Shown: positions 54,890 through 64,000 of the stretch, piece by piece
Layout of the letters: each line of letters begins with the position of its first letter
Numbering within the stretch: the first letter of the stretch is position 1
Origin: Trichobilharzia regenti
Lineage: Eukaryota; Platyhelminthes; Trematoda; Strigeidida; Schistosomatidae
Length of the DNA: 64,000 nucleotides
Direction: 5' to 3'
Assembly: GCA_944472135.2 (NCBI GenBank)
Contig: OX235262.1
Coordinates: 172,049,509-172,113,508, forward strand
Program-made: the position numbers and the translations under genes
The notes under the pieces: model-generated
Told to the model about the DNA's origin: nothing
Seen by the model: the letters and a program-made list of their open reading frames with translations, nothing else
Databases searched by the model: none

Positions 54890-55325
54890 GATGCAGTTCA
54901 GATTTACCCTGGAAATAAGGGGGCATTGTAAAGAACATTTCCTACCGCCAGAGTCATCCCACTTTACATTGGGGCATCCTCGGTAACTCAGTCAAAAGTA
55001 GATAGATATCCTGCTCATGTCAACTCCAACTGGATTGATCAAGTCACTTGTACTTGAGGCAGTGAGTACATAGGAAAGACTGAGTGGAGAGTATCTGCTA
55101 GGTTTTCTAAGCATACGCGTAAAAATCTCCGTATGAAAGGCAGCAAAGTGTTCTCAGGTGCAATTGCCAGACATTTAGTTGACATGGGACATACAGAGGA
55201 AATTATTCAGGCTTTCGAAAAAATCGATACACAGAGAAAAGCATGGTTATCTTGGCTCACAGAAGTCATTGCTGTCAAAAGACGTCGACCCAAGCTGTGT
55301 GCAGAAGATTGGCGTGAGTAATCTC
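54890..55325 (+). mobile_element. Second PLE family, endonuclease fragment
   Basis: From ~55000: WIDQVTCT, a stop where the second Cys group should be, SEYIGKTEWRVSARFSKHTR, then FSGAIARHLVDMGH and RRRPKLCAEDW to a stop. A GIY-YIG domain (here EYIGKT) clearly different from the RYIGRS family at 41-42 kb. Dead by the in-frame TGA. Confidence 0.7.
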
Positions 55326-55436
55326 CCACTACCTTGATGACTGTAACTGTTTTTTGTGTGTAATACTCCGCGTAAGTTTGCCTTTCACTTACTGAGTTGA
55401 ACTATTAAGCTAGCAAATTTAATCAAGTGTTTGTGT

Positions 55437-58215
55437 GTGTTAGTTTAAGCCAGCCACATAGAAGGTGTAGACTTCCTGGCTGGTTGGGATCCTCGGGACG
55501 GTAAAAACCAATGAATGCTGGAGACAATCGGTGATATGGCTCAAAACTGTTCTCAATGGATGACTCCGATGCATCCACTCCTTGTGACTTATAATATCCA
55601 ATAAGAATTTTCCTTCGACATTACTATTCTTTTGCCTCATACCTCTGTTTACTGTCTCTGTTTTGAATTTACTTTTTTCTCTTGCTTTGTGTGCTACATG
55701 GAGTGTGGCGACTAGAACTGCTTCCCATCGGTGCAAATTTAACTGGCTTACAGCCACGCTCAACTTATCGAACATCCAACACCTCCCTGAATGGGATATA
55801 GATACTGGTCCTCCGTCCCTAACTGAGGTTACTAAAGCTGTCACTAGTCTGGAACGAGGCAAAGCGGAGGGACCCGATGGAATGACTCCAGAGGTGTTTA
55901 AGGATGGCGGAGACAGTTTACTGTCTGCGTTAACTAAAGTCGGGTTAGTGTAAGTCATTGATTATCCCGATAGACAAGAAGGGAGATTATCACAGGGGGA
56001 TTAGCTTGGCTAATACGGTATCTAAAGTTCTAGGCTCAGTAATCATACGTGGACTAAGTGGTGCTCGGGAGTCACAAACACGAGAGAGCCAGGCAGGCTT
56101 TAGACCAGGAAGAGGGTGTATTGATCATATCTTAACCCTTCGACAGATTCAAGAACATAGGCATACTAACCGGCGTCCGACAATCATTATATTTCTCGAC
56201 CCTAAGGTGGCATTCGATTCTGTCGACCGAGAGGTACTATGGCGATGTTTGGACGTGAAGGGAATGCCGAGAAAATGCATTGCACTGATCACGGTACTCT
56301 ACTAGAACTCATGCAACCAGGTGAGATCTTAAGGCGAGTTGTCATCTGAAGTGGTAACAATTAGTGGTGTCCATCACGTATTCTCACTGTCCCCATTTCT
56401 GTTCAATTTCATCACAGATGTAATAATGGAATTAATCCTAACTGCTGACCTCAGCGGTTGACTTGTTACCAGAGAATAATCTGGTCGACTTAGAATATTC
56501 AGATGACATAGTCCTTTGAGGTGCTGACAAAATTGAGCAGAACCATCTCAACAACAACTGTCAAATGTAAGATGATGCTACAGGACTGGATTACTGTCTG
56601 TCTGTTTTCGACATAGAACTTTGCACAAATGTGCGGAAGTTCAAGTCGCCACATTCCGTGTAGCACGCGAAGCAAGAGAAGAAAGTACAAGAAAAGCATA
56701 ATAGAAACAGTGAGCAGAGGTGTGAGACAAAGGAGTAATAAAGAAATACAAAACAGTTTCATTGAAGATCATAAGTCACAGGGAGTGGATGCATCTGCGC
56801 CACTGAGAACGGTTTTGAGCCATGTCACCAATTGTTTCCAACCATAGATTTTTACCGTCCCGAGGACCCCAGCCTGGAAGTCTACACCTTCCTACGTGGC
56901 TTAGACCAACTGTTGTGGATTTCATTGACTGATGCCAAGTTTTTGTTTGACCGCCGCTAGCTTTTTTCCAGCCTGACCCTATATCCGCTAACAGTGCTCG
57001 TCGAGGAGGCGATGGCTTGGCATACGTAACACATGTCCTAACCATCTCAGTCTTTGTAGCTTCACGACTTCGTCGATTGATTTCCCCGTTTACCTAGAAC
57101 TCTCTTGAGGTCCTACATGCCAGGCAGGTTGTTTGGATAGCGGTTAAACAAAAAGCAGCTACCCAATCCAACATCATGTCCAATACAAAAACACAAAATT
57201 TCATGCCGGATCGGCCGTGGCCCGGATTAACAACGACCGCGCTTCCTGCTGCCGTGTCACAGGGCAGGAGTGATAAATCTGCTACTGAGACACACCAAAC
57301 AAAAAAAAAAGAACGAACGGACTGGATTACACTGACTCCTAGCTTAGAAATAGGGAGTAAAGTGGTAGAGTGTGTTGACCACTTCACTTATTTGGGAAGC
57401 TGCATCAGCCAGTGCCAATAGGTTGATTTCTGACGAAATCTCAGCACGGATACAGAGGGCCAGTTTCGCATATGCCAGTTTACACCGTCTCTGGCGTAGA
57501 CGTGATATCGACCAAAGGGCATCTGTACTGCTCAGCAATTAGCTCCGTCCTCCATCGTGGTTGTGAGTGAGACCTGGCCATTGAGATAGGAAGACATGAA
57601 AAGCCTGGCTAGCTGTCTTTGTTCATAGGTGTCTGCGTTCTATCTCCCGTATGAAGTGGTATCACAAGGTGAGCAATATTGAGGCTAGGCGTCAAGTTCT
57701 AGATAAGGAGGGGAAATCAGTCGACGAGGCTGTGAAATTACATCGACTGAGATGGTTAGGACATTGGTTACGTATGCCTAGCCATCGTCTTCCTCGACCA
57801 ACAATGTTAGCTGACATAGGGTCAGGCTGGAAAAGAGCCAGTGGTAGTCAAACCAAAACATGGCTTCGTCAGTCAATGAGATCCACAACAGTTAGTTTAG
57901 GCCACGTAGGGAGGTGTAGACTTCCCGATTGGTTGGGGTCCTCGGGATGGTAAAAACCAATGGCGGCTGAAGACAATTGGTGATACGGCTCAAAATCGTT
58001 CTCAATGGATGGCGCAGATGCATCTACTCCTTGTGACTTATAGTGCCCAATAAAACTATGATTCTTCGATAATACTATTCTTTTCGCCTCGTATCTGTGT
58101 TTACTGTCTCTATTTTGCTATTTTTTTTTACTTCTCTTGCTTTTTGTGTTAATTGGAGGAAGTATGGAGACTGCAATTGCTACACATCGGTGCAAAGCTC
58201 TATGTTGAAACTATT
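55437..58215 (+). mobile_element. Rearranged non-LTR retrotransposon with an inverted 3' piece
   Basis: Parts: 55437-55740 (plus) a 3' end with RCRLPGW-like codons and 3' untranslated sequence; 55740-56600 (plus) reverse transcriptase (LERGKAEGPDGMTPEVFKDG, ESQAGFRPGRGCIDHILTLR, FLDPKVAFDSVDREVLW, then a decayed motif C region); 56604-57075 (minus) an inverted 3' end (HVGRCRLPGWGPRD, DMAQNRSQWRRC); 57080-58215 (plus) the rest of the protein (VDHFTYLGSCIS, ISARIQRASFAYA, LHRLRWLGHWLRMPSHRLPR) and a 3' end. At least three copies or breakpoints of one family are joined here. Clade not fixed; RTE-like or CR1-like both possible. Confidence 0.75.
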
Positions 58216-58554
58216 CAGTCAGAATGAATAGGAAACACCAGAGCTCCTGCTAAATCCTCATCAGCATAATATCCTTAAAGGCACATCAACTTCTAGATTC
58301 ATACACAAATAGGATCAGACATTTTTACATGATGACACTTATTTTTGTATCCCCGGTCAAAATGAATATATAACATTATTTAAAGTGATCACTAAGCATA
58401 TATCTAACAGTAAAAATAGGAAATGAAAGTATACACAATGATGACATAATTTTCGTCTATTATAGTTAAATGCTTCAATAAGCTGCAAATCATCACTGAG
58501 TAGTAGAACAAACGCACACATACAGAGAGAGAAGTTTTGTGATTTTTCCATTAT

Positions 58555-61500
58555 TTACTCCTCGGTTGTGTCACACACTAGACAGTGTAATTCTTCTTCA
58601 TTGATGTATTGTTTCACTTTTAAATCTAATAAAAATACAATTGGTACATTTTTCATCTGTAGCGTTAATCTAGACAAGTTAGTTTCGTGTAATTTATACT
58701 GAAATTTTATTTCACTCAAAGGTTTTCTAAATGTGACACCTTTCCCTCTTATACCAAAAGCTCCATATGTATTGATTTCAATGTATTTCTCAATTTTGGC
58801 GGTGGCGTCATTTTTTGTGACGATTAAAGACATCTGACGAATTAAACGACGCGGGACAATAAATCCGAGAACTAAACAGGATACAGCTAATAAGTACAAA
58901 CAAAAACAAAATACAACAACATTAGATGAAGTAGGACTAATGTATTTGTTAGGAAATTCATGAATACTCCCCATCCGGGGCATTAATAAAAACCAAACAT
59001 GTGTAGTTCAGCGAAGAGTCTCTTTTCGCCGGTGAATTTATTTTCTTAGCTGTATGTATGCGTACGTTCAGTTTGTCAAACAAAAATACAATTGATTGGT
59101 TGGAGGACTTCAACATGAGCTGACATCAGTTAGAGAACCATTGGAAAACAAGCTGAGAGTACTGGGCAGCTATTTCGTCAGCCTAGTTTGAGACTCTTCA
59201 TCAGGTCACAGCCACCGGGGTTCAAACCAAGGACCTTCTGGTTACAATACCATTAAGCCACTGGCACCCGATCCAATGGCAAGTTCATGAATTCCAACTT
59301 CTGCCAATTCACGACACAGCGCGACCACTTAGCAATGTCTTCTTCGATAAGTTACTGACCCTCAACTTCAACCTGCTGCACCCTTCTGGTCACGACTTCC
59401 CACTAGAACCCCAGGTCACCGCCTGAATAGGACCAATTACTAGTGAGCATCAGATGAATTTTCAAGTATTGGTTTTTGTAGGGATTCAGTTTGATTGGTT
59501 GGAGGATTTTATCATGAGCTGACATAAGTCAGCGAACCACTGGAAAACCTGAGAGTGCTTGATAGCTGTTTCGTCCTAGTTGGAGACTCTTCACCAGTAC
59601 GCTTCACCCACCAACCAGTCGCTTGTGAGCGTCTCATAGTGTTAAACAGCTGTCCAGTATACTCCCAGGTTCTCCAATGCTTCTCTAACTGATGTCAGCT
59701 CATGATGAAATCGTCCAACCAATCAAACTGATTCTCTAAAAAAAACCAATACTTGAAAAATGAAATTGGCTATGGTTATTTTAACTAAACAGGTGAGAAA
59801 TAGTATGATTCCATTGTGGGGGGGGGTTAAAATTTATTTTGATAAGATATGATATGATTATGAGCAATAAATTATGCTCGAAACATCATCAGTAAATATT
59901 ACTTACTGTATAACACTGTGAGACTTTATCAAAATAAATTTTACCCACAATGGAATTATACTCGACCACCACAGTGCACAAGTTCTGTTTTTATATCGAG
60001 AATTAATAAGTTTAGGATGGAGTTACATAATACAAAAACGGTCAAGAAAATTGGGTCTTAATGAAACTAGGGTAGTAACAAAGATGATGGGTTGTCACAA
60101 ACAGTTGTCAAAAAGGATTTACGTAACAATATGAATAGTTGCGTGATTGAGTTGTACTCAGGATGCACATAGAAACGAAGTAGAGAATAATGGAATTACG
60201 TGAGAGTTTTAAATGAATACAAGAATTATGAGCAGTTGAAGAAACCGGCAAACAAACAAAATTCACTCTTAAAGGCGTTTATGTATCATTTATGCACTGA
60301 GTTAGTTTTCATGTGTTCTAAGAATACACGTTTGAATGGTTTTGCCTACTGATATTACTACATACATTTGTCAATACAAATTTCTATTAAATAATCACAG
60401 TCTGTGTGTGTGTGCAGGTCCACGGAAGTTATTTGAAGAGTGGAAAGTAGTTATAGATTTTCTCATACACTAGACTGTAAACCATACTTACACGGTGTGA
60501 AGTCAAGGTGGTCCATTAGTCTAAAAGCAGTAGTAGTTTAGCCAATGAAGCACATTCCGATTCTTTATTTTGTAATTTAAAATCTATCTCATAACACACC
60601 TGCTGCAACCAGCATATGTACGAAAATCAATCTTGCCTACAAAGGTGATTGGTAGTCGATTTACATCTGTAGTGATTATTTTTAATTGACTTAGAATTTG
60701 AACTTTCTCGTCACGTGATTTACTTTTTATTAGTTGGTAAATTTGGTCTATATTAACATGTTTGTTAATCGCTGACTCACTCGAGTACCAGGCTTCTAGG
60801 AGTTGTCGGGCACCAAAAGTGCCCGAGAACAGTTTTAAAATCTAATGTCACAGGGTGGAGGGAGAGATTGATAACAGAAACTTTATTTATCGAATCAACT
60901 CAGAGAGAATCCGTGTAATAGGAATGATTCAACACCTGTCCCAGATATCTGGAAAGTCCTACTACCCAAACGACGACAAATAGGAGAACAAAAAAAAACT
61001 ATAAAACTCAAGTTTCGAAGTCGTGTGATTGTAACTGATGAGATGATAATGAACAAAAAATTTTGGGCAAAGTTCAACAATAGCGTCCCAAAGGATGCGA
61101 ACGCACGAGTGACCTTCAGGCAGCCAATCATAAAAATGAGGAATTTTTGCACGAAAAATGACGTATATTCACAAGAAAATGGATGGAATCATATTGAACA
61201 GATTATCTCTCTCTCTGACATGACTTGAAAATACGTCCCAATTATGATGAAGTGTATCAGTTGCTAACTTGGACTAGTTTCTATAGATGTATTAACCGAA
61301 GTGATTGAAGATGTGCTGTTCTGTGAATCGTTCATCTCTTTTCTCTTGCTGTGTGGTCCTCTCCAAAGCCCCCGTTAAATTACTATGGTTTCAGTAAGAG
61401 GATAGACGGTTACATACAAGGAAAATGAGGATAATAAAACAAGTTGAAATAAACGACAAATCTATTCTTAATCGCAACCCTAGCCTTAATCCTGACCCTA

Positions 61501-63211
61501 ACCCTAAATTTCACACTGGCCTTAACCTTAATCCTAACCCAAATGACAATTTTTATCCTGCCGTAAATCTAACCCTAATCCCAATTATGACCGTATCCCT
61601 AACCCCAATACTCGCCTTAATCCTTATCCTAACTCTAACGAGATGTTAACACATTGTCCAAAGAGTAATTAAAAGTGTTATCTGGGTGAAACTTGCTCCT
61701 TATTTGATGAATAGGGTTGATATTTCAGCTATGATAATGACAGGGACCGTTAGCCAACGACTAGCATGCGTTCAAAGTCATTTGAACGTTCGCATTCCTG
61801 GGACGCTATTCTTGTACTTCGCCAAATTTTGTTCGAGAAGTCATCCAGTAAATGATACTGTTTCACTGTGTGATATATCTAATAAACAAACTAATATGGA
61901 ACAGTATCTTCAGTCTTACTATATACACAACAGATTTGTAAGACGCTTTCAAAAGATCAATACCGGCACTTTAAAGGTTGGAATTCATCTATCTCACAAA
62001 GAATAATGAGGTACAATACAATAACGGTCCCACATCAGGTTTGACAGTTATTATATGTTGTTTTCAAGAGTTTGACTATAGGGATTTAACTGGTTTCAAG
62101 TTTGGAAAACCTGGGAGTACTGAACAGCTGTTCCGTTTTAGTCTGGGAGTCTTCATTGCCACGAACCCACCGATCGGGGATTCCAACCAGGGACCTTACA
62201 ATTACAGGGTTAGCGAGCTTGTAGACAACTCAGCCACTGGGACCTAATGTTATCAATTATGAAAGTACAGAAACACTTTTATTCCTCGAGGATTTCCGTT
62301 TGAAACAGAGCTGTTCATGACTAGTGACTGACTCTTAATAATCACAAGTTAAATCCTAATTTTTTTAAGAATTAAAACCACACTCAAGACTACTCCATTC
62401 GTGTACAACAAACGAAGAAAATTAAGTTGCCTTTTTTCTCCAATTAGTTGTTCCTATTTTAGTGGGTACTTTTTATTCCTTTACGTTTCCAGTGGTGGAA
62501 CATAGAGCTTCAATCTTCAGCTTTGAATTTTCGGTAGCAGTGGTGCTTATTTTTACGGGATGGAGTTGCTAGCCTCATGCCCAACCTTTCCTCTTTACCA
62601 GTCTTACTACTGGCTTAGCGAGGTTAAGGAGTGCATCAGTGGCCGGAGATCGAACCCCGAACCAAATGAGGCGGCGTGGTTGGCGAGCACTCTACCTCTG
62701 TGCCACCAACGCACAAACATTATCAGGGCGAGGCGCATGTATATAGCGCACACAGCCTTCTTCACACCTTGCACACAACCATCGCTCGCTCACTCTTGGC
62801 GGACCTAGCAACAAAAAGTCATGAGAACACCATCAGAGCATATGAAAGAAAAAAAATTCATGCATTTAATACGATATTTAACTCACCAGCCAATCCTGTA
62901 AACACAGAATTCATTTCATTAATATGCAGTTTTTCTTGTGTATTTTTCACCATAGTTGACCAAGATTTATACCAATCATATTTTGATAAAATACTGAAAT
63001 TAGGATTATCCCTTAGCTTCTTAGATGAACCTCTTAACTTTTCTTCTAATGGTTCGAATGCATTACGGTTATAGGTTAAATAACCCAATAGAATAGAGTG
63101 TGTGACACAGAATATACCAAAACAACGAATATGTTTCAATCGATTTATGCCCTCATAGATGCAGATTTTTTCCAAATCTTTGAAAAATTTATTTGCAGCA
63201 GATTTGAACAT
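58555..63211 (-). CDS. TMEM223: TMEM223-like mitochondrial membrane protein, two exons, 218 aa
   Basis: Exon 1 is 63211-62887 with donor G|GTGAGT; exon 2 is 58886-58555 after a T-rich tract and TTATTAG. Lengths 325 and 332 nt give 219 codons with TAA; phase 1 joins G to CT. Exon 1 starts MFKSAANKFFKDLEKICIYE and has a hydrophobic segment CFGIFCVTHSILLGYL (~30-45). The junction completes a second segment, MNSVFTGLA with AVSCLVLGFIVPRR (~100-122). After it come RQMSLI, YGAFGIRGKGVTFRKPLSEI and VPIVFLLDLKVKQYI, in the order seen in TMEM223 (two membrane segments, then a soluble domain with a G-x-G-x-x-F-x-x-P-L block and a FLLD-like strand). TMEM223 acts in the inner mitochondrial membrane in cytochrome c oxidase assembly in mammals. 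Identification is by pattern, not alignment. The intron is 4000 nt and holds PLE, SINE, foldback and telomere-like repeats. Confidence 0.75.
59093..59495 (-). repeat. Hammerhead-SINE (Sm-alpha-like)
   Basis: Minus strand near 59150-59200: CTGATGAAGAGTCTCAAAC, TAGGCTGACGAAATAGC, i.e. core TGAAGA, a longer stem-loop II (GTC/GAC) and GAAA kept. Adjoining blocks ACCTGCTGCACCC and CCCACTAGAACCCC match 10060-10445. Confidence 0.75.
59495..59765 (-). repeat. Hammerhead-SINE (Sm-alpha-like), second in tandem
   Basis: Minus strand near 59575-59605: GGTGAAGAGTCTCCAAC, TAGGACGAAACAGC: stem II pairs GTCT with GGAC and the GAAAC box is intact. The conserved C before TGAAGA is G. Further copies of the tail (ACTCCCAGGTTCTCC) follow at 59640-59760 in the other orientation, so the unit is itself partly duplicated and inverted. 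Confidence 0.7.
59802..59962. mobile_element. Foldback/MITE-like element
   Basis: Left end AGTATGATTCCATTGTGGG..TTAAAATTTATTTTGATAA (59802-59845) is the inverted repeat of TTATCAAAATAAATTTTACC..CACAATGGAATTATACT (59926-59962), apart from a G-run expansion in the left arm. The ~80 bp centre recurs in reverse complement, diverged, near 200-320. Confidence 0.65.
60835..61130. repeat. Unclassified dispersed repeat (as in 5570-5900)
   Basis: Shares TTTTAAAATCTAATGTCACAG, AATAGGAATGATTCAACACC, ACGACGACAAATAGGAGA and GTTTCGAAGTCGTGTGATTG with the metallothionein intron. It continues into GGGCAAAGTTCAACAATAGC, a block also found at 63.66 kb and inverted at 61.8 kb. Confidence 0.65.
61477..61640 (-). 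repeat. Telomere-like array (CCCTAA sense on plus)
   Basis: About 25 imperfect CCTAAN-type units, such as CCTGACCCTAACCCTAAA. Followed by ACACATTGTCCAAAGAGTAA and TTGATATTTCAGCTATGATA, the same companion sequence that adjoins the array at 63866, inverted. Confidence 0.75.
61641..61900 (-). repeat. Companion module of the telomere-like array
   Basis: Reverse complement of ~63655-63865 over ACATTGTCC, GATGAATAG, TTGATATTTCAGC, ATGATAATGA, GAACGTTCGCA and GGGACGCTATT. Its right end joins the block GTCATCCAGTAAATGATACTG also seen at 5850. Confidence 0.65.
62085..62250 (-). repeat. Hammerhead-SINE (Sm-alpha-like), decayed
   Basis: Plus strand GGGAGTACTGAACAGCTGTTC, TTTAGTCTGGGAGTCTTCAT and the antisense tRNA-like part to CCACTGGGACC. 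The GAAAC box reads GGAAC, so the ribozyme is inactive. Confidence 0.65.
62473..62714 (-). mobile_element. tRNA-headed SINE, family 1, in the TMEM223 intron
   Basis: Minus strand: GTGCGTTGGTGGCACAGAGG, GGGGTTCGATCTCCGG (B-box), CACTCCTTAACCTCGCTAAG, ATAAGCACCACTGC and TATGTTCCACCACTGGAAAC with an AAGGAAT tail. Confidence 0.8.
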
Positions 63212-63217
63212 TCGACT
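63209..63217 (-). promoter_or_regulatory. Splice acceptor four bases before the TMEM223 ATG
   Basis: ATTTATTTTCAG ends at 63216 on the minus strand, followed by TCGA and the ATG at 63211. This could be the 3' end of a 5'-UTR intron or a spliced-leader acceptor site; schistosomes use both. Confidence 0.45.
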
Positions 63218-63326
63218 GAAAATAAATTTTTAAAAAGAAAAACAGCAATGTAGGAGAAAAGTGTGAAAATCAGCGAATTCGTTAATTAAATGTCATTCAA
63301 TATTGTCATGACAAATGTTTTGATGG

Positions 63327-63583
63327 CAATTGCTACTTTTCTTTCCTTCACGTTCGCCAGTGGAACATAGAGTTCCAAGATAGAGGCTTGAAGTTTCTGT
63401 GGCAGTCTTAATTTTTACAGGATGGGGTTGCTAGCCAGCCTCACGCCCAACCTTTCCTCTTTACCAGTCTCATTACTGTCTTAGCCAGTTAAAGGAGTGC
63501 GCCGGCCGGGGATCAAACCCCGGACCAAGTGCACAGAGGGCAAGCGTCCTAACCGCTGTGCTACCGACGCTTCAATTGCTACT
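63327..63583 (-). mobile_element. tRNA-headed SINE, family 1, with 11-bp target duplication
   Basis: Element 63338-63572 flanked by perfect CAATTGCTACT (63327-63337 and 63573-63583). Minus strand has the head GCGTCGGTAGCACAGCGG, B-box GGGGTTTGATCCCCGG, CACTCCTTTAACTGGCTAAG and the RTE-like tail CTATGTTCCACTGGCGAACG. Confidence 0.9.
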
Positions 63584-63654
63584 GGTTAGCTTTATTTGCA
63601 AACAGAAAATTATGCAAAATTCGGCCGGGGGCGGCGGCCTGTCTTAAACCTGGG

Positions 63655-63865
63655 CTACTAAAATACTGCATCATTTTATGGCGAAGTTCAACCGTAGTGT
63701 CCTAAGAGTGCGAACGCTCCAATGACCTCGAACGCATGACAGTCGTCCGCTGATGGCACCTATCATTATCATTGCTGAAATATCAACACTATTCATCAAC
63801 TAAGATGCAAATCTTACCCAGATCACGTTTTTAAATACTGCTTGGACAATGTGTTAATAGCTCCT
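63655..63865 (+). repeat. Companion module of the telomere-like array
   Basis: GGCGAAGTTCAACCGTAGTG, TGCGAACGCTCCAATGACC, ATTATCATTGCTGAAATATC, ACTATTCATCAAC and GGACAATGTGTTAATAGC: the inverted equal of 61641-61840. It runs straight into the array at 63866. Confidence 0.7.
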
Positions 63866-63990
63866 TAGGGTTAGGATCACGGTTATAATTAGGGTTGGGT
63901 TTATGGTTAGGATAAGGGTTATTATTAGGGTTAGGGTAAGGATTAAGGTTAAGGTTACAACTAAGGATAGATTTAGAGTTGATGTCATTT
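63866..63990 (+). repeat. Telomere-like TTAGGG array at window end
   Basis: About eighteen imperfect GTTAGGN units (for example TTATTAGGGTTAGGGTAAGG), decaying towards 63980. Opposite orientation to 61477-61640. Confidence 0.75.
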
Positions 63991-64000
63991 ATTTTTATTT

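Larger units (their letters stand above)
58961..60265 (-). mobile_element. PLE 3' fragment with nested repeats, in the TMEM223 intron
   Basis: The plus strand begins TTCATGAATACTCCCCATCC, TCAGCGAAGAGTCTCTTTTC and continues like 40643-41270, including ACTCAGGATGCACATAGAAAC (60165). Two blocks interrupt it: hammerhead-SINE sequence (59090-59765) and a foldback element (59802-59962). Its left end adjoins the TMEM223 exon 2 region. Confidence 0.75.

Noticed and set aside
1..64000. CRISPR arrays, bacterial operons, ribosome binding sites
   Set aside because: Introns, polyadenylation signals and eukaryotic retroelements dominate; no spaced direct repeats of CRISPR type seen.

Overview
The window looks like nuclear DNA of a schistosomatid flatworm (Schistosoma or a close relative). 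It is AT-rich. Its repeats include RTE-type (SR2-like) and CR1-type LINEs, BEL/Pao and Gypsy LTR elements, Penelope-like elements (PLEs) and SINE-like repeats with hammerhead-ribozyme remnants. One host gene has the 26-36 nt introns typical of these worms. The genus assignment is inference from this repertoire; no species marker was read.

Host genes are few. I resolve three to splice-site level. (1) A two-exon metallothionein on the minus strand (4889-6132), whose coding sequence is too short to stand out as an ORF. (2) A five-exon proteasome subunit beta type-1 gene on the plus strand (51806-52583). (3) A two-exon TMEM223-like membrane protein gene on the minus strand (58555-63211), with a 4.0 kb intron full of repeats. 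A weaker candidate terminal exon lies at 1370-1473.

Most of the rest is transposon in transposon. Region 15.9-20.3 kb is an RTE LINE (minus strand) split by a 1.83 kb Gypsy-type LTR element. A second copy of that LTR element lies inverted at 20.65-22.48 kb. Region 22.75-45.7 kb is one nested block: a BEL/Pao element A (plus) carries a nearly full-length CR1 LINE (23.4-29.45 kb) and a pol-bearing BEL/Pao element C (minus, 30.56-45.12 kb). Element C contains a gag-only BEL element B (32.35-36.33 kb), a near-perfect palindromic PLE (40.64-42.91 kb) and a CR1-related fragment (43.48-44.93 kb). Several joins carry readable target-site duplications, so the order of insertion can be reconstructed.

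Region 45.8-49.5 kb holds PLE, SINE, Gypsy and CR1-tail fragments. Region 54.9-58.2 kb holds a second PLE family and a rearranged LINE. Region 58.9-64 kb mixes PLE, hammerhead SINEs, a foldback element, tRNA-headed SINEs and telomere-like arrays.

Most notable: two families of internally deleted LTR elements. One joins gag to the tail of integrase. The other joins gag to a new region with a membrane segment. Also notable: a series of LINE 3' ends with covarying hairpins, the PLE palindrome, RTE-SINE tail sharing, and the metallothionein gene.
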